This document shows, in pieces, positions 10,893 through 19,821 of a stretch of DNA of 64,000 nucleotides. The stretch lies in contig NZ_QDAH01000004.1 of the NCBI RefSeq assembly GCF_003075415.1, forward strand, positions 1-64,000, read 5' to 3'. A model generated the notes under the pieces. It made no database searches. It was not told the DNA's origin and worked only from the letters and a program-made list of their open reading frames with translations. Position numbers and translations under genes: made by a program. This DNA is from Microvirga sp. KLBC 81. GTDB lineage: Bacteria > Pseudomonadota > Alphaproteobacteria > Rhizobiales > Beijerinckiaceae. Numbering within the stretch: the first letter of the stretch is position 1; the number at the start of each line of letters is the position of its first letter.

Positions 10893-11486
10893 ATGAGCGT
10901 TACCCGACGTGATCTTGTCTCAGGAATCTTTGCTACGCCTGCTCTCGCCTTTCTCTCGGGGCGTCATGCCGTCGCGCAGAATGCCCCATTCCCGCTGCCT
11001 CTAACGCCTGCCTGTGACGGCGGTCACACAATCACGCCATCGATGACCGAAGGGCCGTTCTACAAGCCCGAGAGTCCCTTGCGCAGCGATCTGACCGTCG
11101 GGGAGGTGAGTGGAACCCGCCTGAGGATCGGCGGTCATGTGGTCGATCGGTCCTGCCGCCCCATCGCCAATGCCATCGTCGAGCTGTGGCAGGCCGACGG
11201 GAACGGTCGGTATGACAACGTTGGACATCGTCTGCGCGGCTATCAGAGAACCGACGCACAGGGGCGCTGGTCGTTCACGACCGTCCTTCCAGGCCAGTAC
11301 CCGGGCCGTACACGCCACATCCATTTCAAGGTTCAACGCCCCGGTGGACCGATCCTCACCACGCAGCTCTTCTTCCCCGGGGAGCCAGGAAATGAGCGGG
11401 ATCGCCTCTTCAAGACGCAGCTTCTGTTCGACATGGAGAGCGTTGGTTCCGAACGCCTCGGTCGGTATGATTTCGTGATCGCTTAA
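10893..11486 (+). CDS. Intradiol ring-cleavage dioxygenase-like protein, Tat-exported
   Basis: Non-haem Fe(III) dioxygenase fold related to protocatechuate 3,4- and catechol 1,2-dioxygenases. The 197-residue protein starts with a Tat-like signal (VTRRDLVSG... to HAVAQ), so it is probably periplasmic, unlike the classic cytoplasmic enzymes. The family iron ligands are visible as Tyr107 (GRYDN), Tyr136, His142 and His144 (YPGRTRHIHFKV). Start at 10893 is set by an AAGGAG site. It stands alone, divergent from the mutase genes and without other aromatic-degradation genes nearby, so substrate and pathway are unknown. Confidence 0.85.
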   Translation: MSVTRRDLVSGIFATPALAFLSGRHAVAQNAPFPLPLTPACDGGHTITPSMTEGPFYKPESPLRSDLTVGEVSGTRLRIGGHVVDRSCRPIANAIVELWQADGNGRYDNVGHRLRGYQRTDAQGRWSFTTVLPGQYPGRTRHIHFKVQRPGGPILTTQLFFPGEPGNERDRLFKTQLLFDMESVGSERLGRYDFVIA

Positions 11487-11587
11487 GCCTCCATAGCGTC
11501 GAGAGACATCGCTTCATCGACGGCCCTGCCCCGATAGCCATCCCGAGCCGGCCCAGCCGCCCCGGGATGATGTTGAAAGAGAAGAGA

Positions 11588-11971
11588 TCAAACGAACTGC
11601 GACAGGCCGGGGATCGAGCCCATGATGGCGCCCATCGTATCCTCGCCGGCCTTCTCGCGGCCATAGGCGAAGAGTTCCTTGCCGAGCGGCTGCATCTGGC
11701 CCATCGAGACGCCGATGCCCATGAGCTGGCCGCCGAGCGCCATCACGCCGCCACCCATGGAGCCGACCATGCCCATGAGGCCACCGTCACCGCCGCCGGC
11801 CTTGCCCTCGTCAATTGCGTCCTGTGCGCCGGGAAGGGCGGCGATCAGCTGGTTCACCTCGTTCTGCGGCCCTTCTTTCTGCAGATAGCCGAGGATGAGG
11901 CCGATGGCCTTGCGGGCCGTGGCCTGATCGAGGCCGGTCTTCTGCGTCACGCGGGCGATGAGTTCGTCCAT
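11588..11971 (-). CDS. DUF2267-like small protein with Gly/Met-rich C-terminal half
   Basis: The 127-residue protein has an N-terminal helical part (MDELIARVTQKTGLDQATARKAIGLI) that resembles DUF2267-type proteins of Rhizobiales, ending at LIAALPGAQDAI. It is followed by a long Gly/Met-rich stretch (GGGDGGLMGMVGSMGGG...) and a C-terminal helix ending PGLSQFV. No catalytic residues are evident. The ATG at 11971 follows an AGGAG site; the upstream in-frame ATG at 11998 lacks one. It is divergent from the HerA-like ATPase gene, sharing a 137-base intergenic region. Family assignment is from memory of the N-terminal pattern and is moderate. Confidence 0.65.
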   Translation of the reverse strand: MDELIARVTQKTGLDQATARKAIGLILGYLQKEGPQNEVNQLIAALPGAQDAIDEGKAGGGDGGLMGMVGSMGGGVMALGGQLMGIGVSMGQMQPLGKELFAYGREKAGEDTMGAIMGSIPGLSQFV

Positions 11972-12108
11972 ATGATTCTCCTGGTGCTTGGTTAGCATGA
12001 TGGTTTAGCTGTAAACTATTCAGTCGAGAAATCTCAATCGAAAATTCCCGAGTGGAAACTAGCAACAGGTCTTCTAAGATCCTTTCGCAGATTCTGGAGA
12101 CAGACACG

Positions 12109-13650
12109 ATGCTCGAGGACGGCAAGATCTTCATCGGCAAAAGCACCAAGCCGGAATACCTAGACTTGAGGCTCGCCAATCGCCACGGCCTCGTCACGGG
12201 CGCGACGGGCACAGGCAAGACCGTTTCGCTGCAGGTGCTGGCGGAAGGTTTTTCCAACGCGGGCGTTCCGGTTTTCGCCGCCGACATCAAGGGCGACCTC
12301 TCAGGTTTAGCGGCTCCAGGCAACGGCAAGGAGCCCTTGGTCAAGCGCGCTCAAGAGATCGGCATCGAATACAAGCCGGACCAGTTCCCGGTGGTGTTCT
12401 GGGACATCTTCGGCGAGCAGGGACATCGTGTCCGCGCGACGATCTCCGAAATGGGCCCGCTGCTTCTCTCACGCCTTCTCGATCTCAACGAGACGCAGGA
12501 GGGCGTGCTCAACATCGCCTTCCGCATCGCCGACGAGCAGGGATTGCTGCTGCTCGATCTGAAGGACCTGCGCGCGCTCCTGCAGCTCATCTCCGACAAT
12601 GCGGGCGAGCTCACCACCACTTACGGCAATGTGTCGAAAGCCACGATCGGCACGATCCAGCGTCAGTTGCTCGTGCTGGAAAACCAGCAGGGTGACGAAT
12701 TCCTCGGCGAGCCTGCGCTCGACATTAAGGATCTGATGCGTACCGATCGCGACGGGCGCGGCATCGTCAACATCCTGGCGGCGGACAAGCTCATGAGTAA
12801 TCCGCGCCTCTATTCGACATTCCTGCTCTGGCTCATGTCGGAACTGTTCGAGGAGCTTCCGGAAGTCGGCGATCTCGATCAGCCGAAACTCGTCTTCTTC
12901 TTCGACGAGGCTCATCTTCTCTTCAATGATGCGCCGAAGGCTCTCGTCGAAACCGTGGAACGCGTCGTGCGCCTCATCCGCTCGAAGGGTGTGGGCGTCT
13001 ATTTCATCACGCAGAACCCGGTCGACGTGCCGGAGACGGTGCTCGCGCAGCTCGGCAACCGCGTGCAGCATGCTTTGCGCGCCTATACGCCGCGCGAGCA
13101 GAAGGCGGTGCGCGTCGCCGCGCAAACATTCCGGCAGAACCCGGCCTTCGATACCGAAAAGGCGATCACGGAACTCGGCGTCGGAGAGGCGCTGGTCTCG
13201 ACGCTCGAAGGCAAGGGCGCGCCCTCCATGGTGGAGCGCACGCTGATCGCACCCCCCATGGCGCAGGTCGGACCCATCGAATTGTCCGAACGCCAGCAGA
13301 TCCTGAATGCAAGCCCCATGAGGGGGAAGTACGACCAGCCGGTCGATGTGGAATCGGCTTACGAGATGCTGGCCAAGCGCGCCGAGCAGGCGGCAGCCGA
13401 TGCCAAGGCTGCCGAGGGCGGGGGCGGCATTCTCGATATGCTCGGCAACATCTTCGGCACCAACGGCCCGCAGCGGAAAGGCTCGATGACTGTGGGCCAG
13501 AAAGTCGTGCGCGAGGTTACCCGCACCGTGGTCAACCAGACGGTGGGCAACATCGCGGCCGAGATCGGCAAGTCCATCGGCGGACGCCAGGGCAGCTCCA
13601 TTGGACGGGCCATCGTGCGTGGCACCTTGGGCGGTCTGCTGAGGCGCTAG
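12109..13650 (+). CDS. HerA-like ATPase, DUF853 (YjgR) family
   Basis: FtsK/HerA-superfamily ATPase of unknown physiological role. From ATG at 12109 (GGAGACAG site upstream) the protein is 513 residues, near the 500 of E. coli YjgR. Motifs: Walker A GATGTGKT (residues 31-38), Walker B as [12 protein letters not shown], and [16 protein letters not shown] with the sensor region. The C-terminal 90 residues include a Gly-rich linker and the conserved basic tail [20 protein letters not shown]. An upstream GTG at 12052 would add 19 residues without a better ribosome site. The gene ends two bases before the convergent aquaporin gene. DNA translocation is the family fold's activity but unproven for DUF853. 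Confidence 0.88.
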   Translation: MLEDGKIFIGKSTKPEYLDLRLANRHGLVTGATGTGKTVSLQVLAEGFSNAGVPVFAADIKGDLSGLAAPGNGKEPLVKRAQEIGIEYKPDQFPVVFWDIFGEQGHRVRATISEMGPLLLSRLLDLNETQEGVLNIAFRIADEQGLLLLDLKDLRALLQLISDNAGELTTTYGNVSKATIGTIQRQLLVLENQQGDEFLGEPALDIKDLMRTDRDGRGIVNILAADKLMSNPRLYSTFLLWLMSELFEELPEVGDLDQPKLVFFFDEAHLLFNDAPKALVETVERVVRLIRSKGVGVYFITQNPVDVPETVLAQLGNRVQHALRAYTPREQKAVRVAAQTFRQNPAFDTEKAITELGVGEALVSTLEGKGAPSMVERTLIAPPMAQVGPIELSERQQILNASPMRGKYDQPVDVESAYEMLAKRAEQAAADAKAAEGGGGILDMLGNIFGTNGPQRKGSMTVGQKVVREVTRTVVNQTVGNIAAEIGKSIGGRQGSSIGRAIVRGTLGGLLRR

Positions 13651-13652
13651 AC

Positions 13653-14327
13653 TTAAATTGCTTCCTCACGTCTCGGCCAAAGCCATGGCTGAATGGCCAC
13701 GGCCATCAGCATTCCAGCCAGCTGGGCGAGGATAAAGCCCGGAACATTGGTCGGCGCAATGCCGGCGAATGTATCGGACAGGGCACGGGCCAGGGTCACG
13801 GCAGGATTGGCGAAGGACGTCGAGGCGGTGAACCAGTACGCCGCCGTAATGTAGAGCCCGACCGCATAGGGGATTGCCGACGGAGCACGGGCGATGCAGC
13901 CGAAGATCGTCAGCAGGAGCCCGAAGGTTGCGATGAACTCCGCAATCCACTGGCCTGCGCCGGTCCTCACTGTCAGCGAGAGCTGCCATACGGGCAGCTC
14001 GAACATGCTGTGAGCCGCCCAAACACCAAGGATTGCGCCCACGACTTGCGCGACAATGTAGAAGCCTCCTTCCTGCCAGGTGAGGGCGCGCTTCAGCGTG
14101 AAGGCAAGGGTGACAGCCGGGTTGAAATGCGCTCCTGAGACGGGGCCGAAAATCAGGATCAGGACGACGAGGATCGCTCCGGTCGGAAGAGTATTGCCGA
14201 GCAGAGCCAGTGCCACGTTCCCTCCGGCGAGCTTTGCCCCCATGATGCCGGAGCCGACCACGGTCGCGAGAAGAAACGCCGTTCCCAATCCTTCAGCGAG
14301 AAGGCGGCGCGAGAGCGGTTCTCTCAT
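13653..14327 (-). CDS. aqpS: Arsenite channel aquaglyceroporin AqpS
   Basis: Major intrinsic protein of 224 residues with six membrane helices and the two pore motifs HFNPAVTLAF (NPA 69-71) and SFANPAVTLARAL (NPA 174-176). It is the last gene of an arsR-arsC-aqpS operon, overlapping arsC by four bases. In Sinorhizobium meliloti the same arrangement lets arsenite made by ArsC leave the cell by downhill flow through AqpS in place of an ArsB pump; the same role is inferred here from operon context. Outside this context one would call it a glycerol/water channel. Confidence 0.9.
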   Translation of the reverse strand: MREPLSRRLLAEGLGTAFLLATVVGSGIMGAKLAGGNVALALLGNTLPTGAILVVLILIFGPVSGAHFNPAVTLAFTLKRALTWQEGGFYIVAQVVGAILGVWAAHSMFELPVWQLSLTVRTGAGQWIAEFIATFGLLLTIFGCIARAPSAIPYAVGLYITAAYWFTASTSFANPAVTLARALSDTFAGIAPTNVPGFILAQLAGMLMAVAIQPWLWPRREEAI

Positions 14328-14854
14328 CGGCGAGTCTCACCCATATCGCGTGTCGCTCCTTCCATCCTGCCGATGGTCTTGAGCTGGCGGAGAAGGGCCT
14401 CTCTCTCCATCCCGGCGACAGGCAGGGACAGGAAAACGGAGATGCGGTTGCGCAGGTATTGGAAAGCCTGCACGAAGGCCCGTTCCTTCTCGATGTCGGT
14501 GCCTTGGACCGCCGCGGGATCCTCGATGCCCCAATGGGCGGAGGCAGGATGTCCGGGCCAGACCGGGCAAGCCTCGCCCGCGGCGTTGTCGCAGACCGTG
14601 AAAATGAAATCCATGACGGGCGCATTGGGACCAGCGAATTCGTCCCAGCTTTTCGACCGAAGGCCCTCGGTCGGGTAGCCGTAGCTCTCGAGAACCTTCA
14701 GGGCGAAAGGATTGACCGCGCCCTTGGGCCGGCTTCCTGCGGAGAAGGCATTGAACCGGCCTTGCCCGTCCTTGCGGAGGATGCCCTCGGCAAGAATGGA
14801 ACGGGCCGTGTTGCCGGTGCAGAGAAAGAGAACATTGAACACGCGGTCAGTCAT
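14324..14854 (-). CDS. arsC: Arsenate reductase, low-molecular-weight phosphatase type
   Basis: Reduces arsenate to arsenite in the cytoplasm. The 176-residue protein begins VFNVLFLCTGNTARSILAEG, with the LMW protein-tyrosine-phosphatase P-loop Cys12-x5-Arg18, and has the acid region FIFTVCDNAAGEACPVWPG, where cysteines distal to the P-loop may complete the thiol relay. Length exceeds the usual 130-140 residues by a C-terminal tail of about 35 residues (after PLPVAGMEREALLRQL). It overlaps arsR by eight bases upstream and aqpS by four downstream, giving a tightly coupled operon. Confidence 0.9.
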   Translation of the reverse strand: MTDRVFNVLFLCTGNTARSILAEGILRKDGQGRFNAFSAGSRPKGAVNPFALKVLESYGYPTEGLRSKSWDEFAGPNAPVMDFIFTVCDNAAGEACPVWPGHPASAHWGIEDPAAVQGTDIEKERAFVQAFQYLRNRISVFLSLPVAGMEREALLRQLKTIGRMEGATRDMGETRR

Positions 14855-15203
14855 GCGCGGGGACCTTTATCAGATTGCAGGACGTCAGGTTGGCGACGAG
14901 GGGGGCGCAGATATCGGCCTTGCCGCCGCAGCAATCCTTCAACAGGAACAACATCATGTCCTGGAGGCGTGCGATGTCCGCGCGATAGATGATGAAGCGG
15001 GAGCGCCGTTCGCCGGCCACCAGGCCCGCCCGTGACAGAACAGACAGATGCGCCGACAGGGTATTCTGGGGGACCGCCAAGCGGCCGGCCAGTTCTCCGG
15101 CGGGGATGCCGTCAGGCCCTATGCCGACCAGCAACCGGAAAATATCGAGGCGCGTCGGCTGCGCGAGCGCGGCCAGGACTGTGATGGCATCTGTCTTATC
15201 CAT
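14847..15203 (-). CDS. arsR: ArsR-family arsenical repressor
   Basis: Winged-helix repressor of 118 residues heading the arsenic operon. The HTH is visible as LAVPQNTLSAHLSVLSRAGLV. The metalloid site is not the E. coli CVCDLC type; instead the C terminus carries Cys91, Cys92 and Cys99 (KDCCGGKADIC), close to the CC-x5-C arrangement of Acidithiobacillus ferrooxidans ArsR, which binds As(III) through C-terminal cysteines. The ATG at 15203 is preferred to 15254 because homology begins at DAITVLAALAQPTR. Just upstream of the start, AATCGATATTTCTGGATT has AATC/GATT ends and may be the operator (low confidence). Confidence 0.88.
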   Translation of the reverse strand: MDKTDAITVLAALAQPTRLDIFRLLVGIGPDGIPAGELAGRLAVPQNTLSAHLSVLSRAGLVAGERRSRFIIYRADIARLQDMMLFLLKDCCGGKADICAPLVANLTSCNLIKVPAHD

Positions 15204-15377
15204 AAATCCAGAAATATCGATTGTTCGTGACACTACGATGACAGAGGCCTCCATTGGAGATCTCCATGGATCGCCTCAGGGAGCCCTCTCCTGGGTCGAT
15301 GCCCCCCTTGCAGCCTGCTCGTCTTAGGCGCACTTTGCCGCGCAACCTGACAGATTCTTCAACTTACAAGGACCGCC

Positions 15378-16760
15378 ATGTCCCAGCTCGACCAAGTTCT
15401 TTCCAAGATCGATGCAGATCTCGATGCCTCCCTGGAGCGTCTGTTCCAGTGGCTGAAGGTGCCTTCGATCTCGACCGACCCTGACTACAAAGACCATTGC
15501 CGCATCGCCGGCGAGTGGCTCGTGGACGAGCTGAGGGGGATCGGCATCGAGGCCTCGCTTCGCGAGACGGGCGGGCATCCAGCCGTCGTGGCTCATGGCA
15601 GGGGCGAGGCGAAGCCGCATGTCCTCTTCTACGGGCACTACGACGTTCAGCCGGTCGATCCGCTGGAGCTGTGGGAGACGCCGCCCTTTGAGCCCCGCAT
15701 CATCACGCTGCCGGACGGCCGCAAGGCCATCAGCGCCCGCGGCTCTTCTGATGACAAGGGCCAGGTGATGACCTTCGTCGAGGCCTGCCGCGCGTGGAAG
15801 GCGGTGACCGGATCGCTCCCCATCAACATCACCTTCCTCATCGAAGGCGCGGAGGAGGACGGCTCCAAGTTCCTTCCCGAATTCATCGAGGCCAATAAGG
15901 ACGAACTGAAGGCCGACGTGGCCCTCGTCTGCGATACCGGCATGTGGGACCAGAATACGCCTGCTATCACCTCGTCGCTGCGCGGCATGGTCTATGAGGA
16001 AGTGATCGTGCGCTGCGCGGATCGCGACCTGCACTCGGGCATGTTCGGTGGCGCCGCGCGCAACCCGATCCATGTGCTCGCCAAGATCATCGCCGACATT
16101 CACGACGAGAACGGCCGCATCACGATTCCAGGCTTCTACGAAGGCGTTCCTGAAACTCCCACACAGATCCTGGAGCAGTGGAAGGGCCTGAATCTCACGG
16201 AGCAGGATTTCCTCGGTCAGGTTGGCCTGAAGCATTCCGCGGGCGAGAAAGATCGCATGCTCATCGAGCAGATTCAGTCGCGCCCCACCTGCGACGTGAA
16301 CGGCATCATCGGCGGCTATACGGGCGAGGGCACGAAGACCGTGATTGCAGCGGAAGCGCGTGCCAAGATCTCCTTCCGCCTCGTGGGCGATCAGGATCCC
16401 GCGAAGATCTCCGACAACTTCCAGGCCTTCGTGCGCGCGCGCATTCCTGCCGATTGCTCGGTGGAATTCATCAAGCACAAGGGCTCGCGCGCGCTCGCAT
16501 TGCCGCACGACTTCCCGGCGCTCACCGTCGCGAAGGCCGCACTGCACGACGAGTGGAAGAAGGAGCCCATCGTCATCGGCATGGGCGGCTCGATCCCGGT
16601 CGGCGGCGACTTCAAGCGCACGCTCGGCCTCGACACGCTCTTCGTCGGCTTCGGTCTCGACGACGACCGCATCCATTCGCCGAACGAGAAGTACGATCTC
16701 AAGAGCTTCCACAAAGGCACGCGTTCCTGGGCGCGCATCCTCGCGGCGCTTGCGAAGTAA
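15378..16760 (+). CDS. M20-family dipeptidase/amidohydrolase
   Basis: Zinc-dependent cytoplasmic peptidase of 460 residues. The M20 signature is present: VLFYGHYDVQPVDP (His87 metal ligand, Asp89), GSSDDKGQVMTF bridging Asp region, LIEGAEEDGS with the Glu-Glu general base and ligand, VCDTGMWD, and a lid/dimer domain with RDLHSGMFGGAARNP. The C-terminal His ligand is in DDRIHSPNEKYD. The closest type is the dipeptidase group annotated 'M20/M25/M40' rather than DapE or ArgE. Single gene, preceded by the divergent arsenic operon; substrate not determinable. Confidence 0.9.
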   Translation: MSQLDQVLSKIDADLDASLERLFQWLKVPSISTDPDYKDHCRIAGEWLVDELRGIGIEASLRETGGHPAVVAHGRGEAKPHVLFYGHYDVQPVDPLELWETPPFEPRIITLPDGRKAISARGSSDDKGQVMTFVEACRAWKAVTGSLPINITFLIEGAEEDGSKFLPEFIEANKDELKADVALVCDTGMWDQNTPAITSSLRGMVYEEVIVRCADRDLHSGMFGGAARNPIHVLAKIIADIHDENGRITIPGFYEGVPETPTQILEQWKGLNLTEQDFLGQVGLKHSAGEKDRMLIEQIQSRPTCDVNGIIGGYTGEGTKTVIAAEARAKISFRLVGDQDPAKISDNFQAFVRARIPADCSVEFIKHKGSRALALPHDFPALTVAKAALHDEWKKEPIVIGMGGSIPVGGDFKRTLGLDTLFVGFGLDDDRIHSPNEKYDLKSFHKGTRSWARILAALAK

Positions 16761-16784
16761 GTCTCTTCATCAACATATTACTTG

Positions 16785-16822
16785 CGTCATCCCCGGATCG
16801 TGTCCGGGGACGGCCATGACGG
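16785..16822. repeat. Palindromic repeat, family C (copy C1, short)
   Basis: Hairpin CCCCGGA-TCGTG-TCCGGGG framed by CGTCATCC at the left and GGCCATGACG at the right, filling the gap between the convergent M20 peptidase and dehalogenase genes. The GTCAT...ATGAC ends recur in copies C2, C3 and C5-C7. Confidence 0.6.
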
Positions 16823-16825
16823 GCA

Positions 16826-17503
16826 TCACAACAGCCCTTCAAGCGAGTCGATGATCACGAGGGGAGGGAATTCCGGATATTCGTCCGGCATATTGAGCCG
16901 GTTCACCCAAATGGGAATAAGGCCGAAAGCGGAGGCTCCCGCGATGTCCCAGCGATTGGACGAGACGAAGACGATTTCGTCTGCGTTGAGGGATAAGGCT
17001 TCGAGCGCGACATGATAGGCATCAGGGCTCGTCTTGAAGACTTTCACTGCTTCGACGGATAAAACCGCGTCGAGCTCACCCGAGAGGCCGGCTGAAGCGA
17101 CGGCAGTGCTCAGCATCATGGGGTCGCCGTTCGAGAGAATGCCCGTGCGCAGGCCCCGCGCGCGCAGGGCGCTGAGGGTTGTCTTCACTTCCGGATAGGC
17201 GTCGAGGCTGCGATAGGCATCGAGCAGCAGGGGACGTAGGGAGAGATCCACTGTTGGACAACGGGCGAAGGCGTAGTCGAGCGCTTGCTGCGTGAGGGAC
17301 CAGAAAGGCACGTACCTTTCGGAGAGTGACAGCACCCAGGAATATTCGAGCTGCTTGGCGCGCCAGATTTCCGACAGCCGTGTGGCCTCATCACCGACCT
17401 GCGCCGCATGGCGGGCGACCGCCGAGTGGACATCGAACAATGTACCATAGGCATCGAACACGATGGCATTCGTACCCGCTGGAATGATGGAAAGCGGCGA
17501 CAT
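16826..17503 (-). CDS. Haloacid dehalogenase, type II (HAD superfamily)
   Basis: Cytoplasmic hydrolase of 225 residues resembling L-2-haloacid dehalogenases. HAD motif 1 is VFDAYGTLFDV with nucleophile Asp17; motif 2 is GILSNGDP; the motif 3 lysine lies in VEAVKVFKTSPDAY; motif 4 is VFVSSNRWDIAGASAFG, where the SSN-x-WD pattern is characteristic of type II dehalogenases as opposed to phosphatases. Start at 17503 is chosen for an AGGA site nine bases upstream; a longer frame to 17551 has a poor N terminus. True substrate could be a haloalkanoate or another small acid. Confidence 0.87.
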   Translation of the reverse strand: MSPLSIIPAGTNAIVFDAYGTLFDVHSAVARHAAQVGDEATRLSEIWRAKQLEYSWVLSLSERYVPFWSLTQQALDYAFARCPTVDLSLRPLLLDAYRSLDAYPEVKTTLSALRARGLRTGILSNGDPMMLSTAVASAGLSGELDAVLSVEAVKVFKTSPDAYHVALEALSLNADEIVFVSSNRWDIAGASAFGLIPIWVNRLNMPDEYPEFPPLVIIDSLEGLL

Positions 17504-17667
17504 GCTTGCGGTCCTGGAACGAGGGAAGGGCCAACTTAAGGGAATAATCATCCTCTTTCATGCATTCCATCACAAGACTTTATCTCCCCAAAGCTCGCCA
17601 GGTGATTGACGTATGCTACCCAAAGGGATTCGATAGGGCAGGTATTCTGACCCAAAGGATCGAGACA

Positions 17668-18543
17668 GTGGCTTGGTATTCGCAGACCTGGAACTGGTTC
17701 AACGGCGCCTGGCATGAGGGCAATCCGCCTCTCATCGGGCCGCGCTCCCATGTCTCTTGGCTTGGTTCGTCCGTGTTCGACGGCGCGCGCGTGTTCGAGG
17801 GCGTCATGCCCGACATGGACCTGCATTGCACCCGCGTGAACCGCTCGGCCACCACCATTGGTCTCAAGCCCACCATGGACCCGAAGGTCATCGTCGATCT
17901 GGTGCGCGAGGGCGTGAAGAAGTTCGCTCCCGGCACGGCGCTCTATGTGAAGCCCATGTACTGGGGCGAGGCCGAGGGCTTGGCCACCATCGCGCCCGAT
18001 CCGGAATCGACTCAGTTTTGCCTGTCGCTCTTCGAGGCGCCCATGCCGGTCCCGGGCGGGCTTTCGGTGATGAAGTCGAGCTTCCGACGCCCGACGCTGG
18101 AATCCATGCCCACCGACTCGAAGGCGGGTGCCCTCTATCCCAACAATGCCCGCGTCATCCGCGAGGCGAAAGAAAAGGGCTTCGACAACGCGCTCGTCTG
18201 CGACGCTTTGGGCAACGTGGCCGAGACCGGCACGTCCAACGTGTTCATGGCGAAGGACGGCGTGGTCTATACGCCATATCCGAACGGCACCTTCCTCAAT
18301 GGCATCACCCGCCAGCGTGTGATCCAGCTCCTGCGCGCCGACGGCGTGACCGTGGTCGAGGACACGCTGCGCTACGAGGATTTCGCCGCGGCGGACGAGA
18401 TCTTCATCTCCGGCAATTATTCCAAGGTGATGCCGGTGCTGCGCATCGACAACCGCGATCTCCAGCCTAGCCCGTTCTATCGCCGCGCCCGTGAGCTCTA
18501 CTGGGCCTACGCTCATTCCCAGCCCGTCAGCAAGGCGGCTTGA
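17668..18543 (+). CDS. ilvE: Branched-chain amino acid aminotransferase (class IV PLP)
   Basis: Transfers amino groups between branched-chain amino acids and 2-oxoglutarate in the cytoplasm. The 291-residue protein has the fold-type IV lysine Lys152 in DSKAGALYPNNARVI, the cofactor motif NVAETGTSNVFM, and GITRQRVIQLL. The GTG at 17668 is chosen because AAAGGA precedes it and homologues begin WYSQTWNWFNG; in-frame upstream codons reach 17560 but give an unrelated N terminus. The signature fits IlvE better than D-amino acid transaminase, although class IV enzymes overlap in sequence. Monocistronic; a family C repeat follows 15 bases after the stop. Confidence 0.85.
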   Translation: MAWYSQTWNWFNGAWHEGNPPLIGPRSHVSWLGSSVFDGARVFEGVMPDMDLHCTRVNRSATTIGLKPTMDPKVIVDLVREGVKKFAPGTALYVKPMYWGEAEGLATIAPDPESTQFCLSLFEAPMPVPGGLSVMKSSFRRPTLESMPTDSKAGALYPNNARVIREAKEKGFDNALVCDALGNVAETGTSNVFMAKDGVVYTPYPNGTFLNGITRQRVIQLLRADGVTVVEDTLRYEDFAAADEIFISGNYSKVMPVLRIDNRDLQPSPFYRRARELYWAYAHSQPVSKAA

Positions 18544-18557
18544 TTGACATATTCCAC

Positions 18558-18649
18558 CGTCATGCCCGGGCTTGTCCCGGCCATCCACGCCTTTGTAGCG
18601 CGGCGGTCTCAAGACGTGGATGGCCGTAAACCAAGTGCGGCCATGACGG
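18558..18649. repeat. Palindromic repeat, family C (copy C2)
   Basis: Begins CGTCATGCCCGGGCTTGTCC and ends GCGGCCATGACG; internally CCATCCACGCC pairs with CGTGGATGG around a central spacer. It lies in the gap between ilvE and the DUF1194 gene and shares its GGCCATGACG end with copies C1 and C3. Confidence 0.7.
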
Positions 18650-18729
18650 AGTTGTGAAGGCCTTAGGTCGGTTCTGATTGGCTTGCGCCCTAAATGGCTC
18701 CAGCATCGTGCCCTCTTCTGGAGCCTCCG

Positions 18730-19821
18730 ATGCGCCTGATCCTGAACAGCCTCTTTGTCCTTGGCCTTCTGACAGCACCGGTATCTGCCGAGCCCGTTGA
18801 TCTCGAACTCGTCTTCGCCGCGGATGGCTCCGGCTCGATCGATGATGACGAGCTGCGCCTGCAGCGGAAGGGCTGGGCCGATGCGCTCACGAGTTCCGAG
18901 GTGCTGGCCGGCATCAAGGACGGGCCTGCCGGCGCCATTGCCGTGGCTTATATGGAATGGGGCGGGCCGAGCTCGCAGGTGCTGATCGTCGACTGGCATG
19001 TGATCCGGGATGAACCGAGCGCGAGGATCTTCGCCGACAAGCTCATGAGCGCACCGCGTGGTGCCACCGGTTACAATTCCATCTCCAACGCCATCGATTT
19101 TTCCGTGCGCCTCGTGGAGCAGAACGCTCATGAAGGAACGCGGAAAGTGATCGACGTGTCAGGTGACGGGCCGAACATGGGTGGACGCTCGATTGAGAGC
19201 GCGCGGGCCGACGCACTCGCAAAAGGGTTCACCATCAACGCGCTTGCGATCCGCCGCCCCGGCAGCGGACGCCCCGGTGGCCCCGGCGGCATGCCGCTCG
19301 AGGACTACTACGCACAGAACGTGATTGGTGGGCCTGGATCGTTCGTGGAAATTGCGGATGAGACCCAACCCTTTGCATTGGCCGCGAGGCGCAAGCTGCT
19401 GACGGAGATTGCGGGCACCGGGGGCAGGACCCGTCACGCTAGAGCATCATGCGGAAAAGTGGACCCGGTTTTTCCGCGCCAAACGATGCTCTGCTCTATG
19501 AAGGGAGCATCGGACCCAAAAGTGGATTCCACTTTTGGGTCCGATGCTTTAGCCGCTGAATTCATCACATCAGCAGGGGGCATTTCGCAAGGGATGCTAA
19601 GCTGCACACATGTCGAATCTCGAAAGCTGGATCATCGAACAGGGCTTCAAGGGCTCCACCGTCGGCGCGCTTTTGTCGGGCTTTGCCGAACGGCTGGCCG
19701 GAGAGGGCATTCCCTTGCTCAGGGCTTACATGGCCCTGCCGACCGTCAACCCGACCTTTCGCGTCTACAATCATGTCTGGACCCGCATGTCCGGCATCCT
19801 GGTCGAAGGCGTGTCGCATGA
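18730..19821 (+). CDS. DUF1194 (VWA-like) secreted protein with repeat-extended C terminus
   Basis: Exported protein with a von Willebrand A-like fold. After a signal peptide (LFVLGLLTAPVSA) it carries a MIDAS-like DGSGS (residues 32-36) and the conserved YMEWGG, GYNSISNAIDF and VIDVSGDGPN blocks of DUF1194. Family similarity ends about residue 237 (LLTEIAGTGG). From there the frame runs through palindromic repeat A1 (from 19441) and then out of frame across 212 bases of the following cyclase gene, to a stop at 19821, giving 363 residues. The last 125 residues look like non-native sequence produced by repeat insertion at the original stop. Start chosen by GGAG site. Confidence 0.75.
   Translation: MRLILNSLFVLGLLTAPVSAEPVDLELVFAADGSGSIDDDELRLQRKGWADALTSSEVLAGIKDGPAGAIAVAYMEWGGPSSQVLIVDWHVIRDEPSARIFADKLMSAPRGATGYNSISNAIDFSVRLVEQNAHEGTRKVIDVSGDGPNMGGRSIESARADALAKGFTINALAIRRPGSGRPGGPGGMPLEDYYAQNVIGGPGSFVEIADETQPFALAARRKLLTEIAGTGGRTRHARASCGKVDPVFPRQTMLCSMKGASDPKVDSTFGSDALAAEFITSAGGISQGMLSCTHVESRKLDHRTGLQGLHRRRAFVGLCRTAGRRGHSLAQGLHGPADRQPDLSRLQSCLDPHVRHPGRRRVA
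19441..19552. repeat. Palindromic repeat, family A (copy A1)
   Basis: Two palindromic modules. The first runs from AGAGCATC (19441) to GATGCTCT (19492) around AAAAGTGGACCCGG. The second is an almost perfect 21-bp inverted repeat from 19507 with AGCATCGGACCCAAAAGTGG as its left arm and one unpaired base. The copy overlaps the 3' end of the DUF1194 reading frame. Confidence 0.9.

Noticed and set aside
17548-19131. 527-residue minus-strand open frame across ilvE and DUF1194
   Set aside because: Composition is shadow-like and both plus-strand genes have strong family motifs.
19441-19552. CRISPR or tRNA-like structure
   Set aside because: Palindromic modules recur singly at scattered sites without spacer arrays or cloverleaf features.
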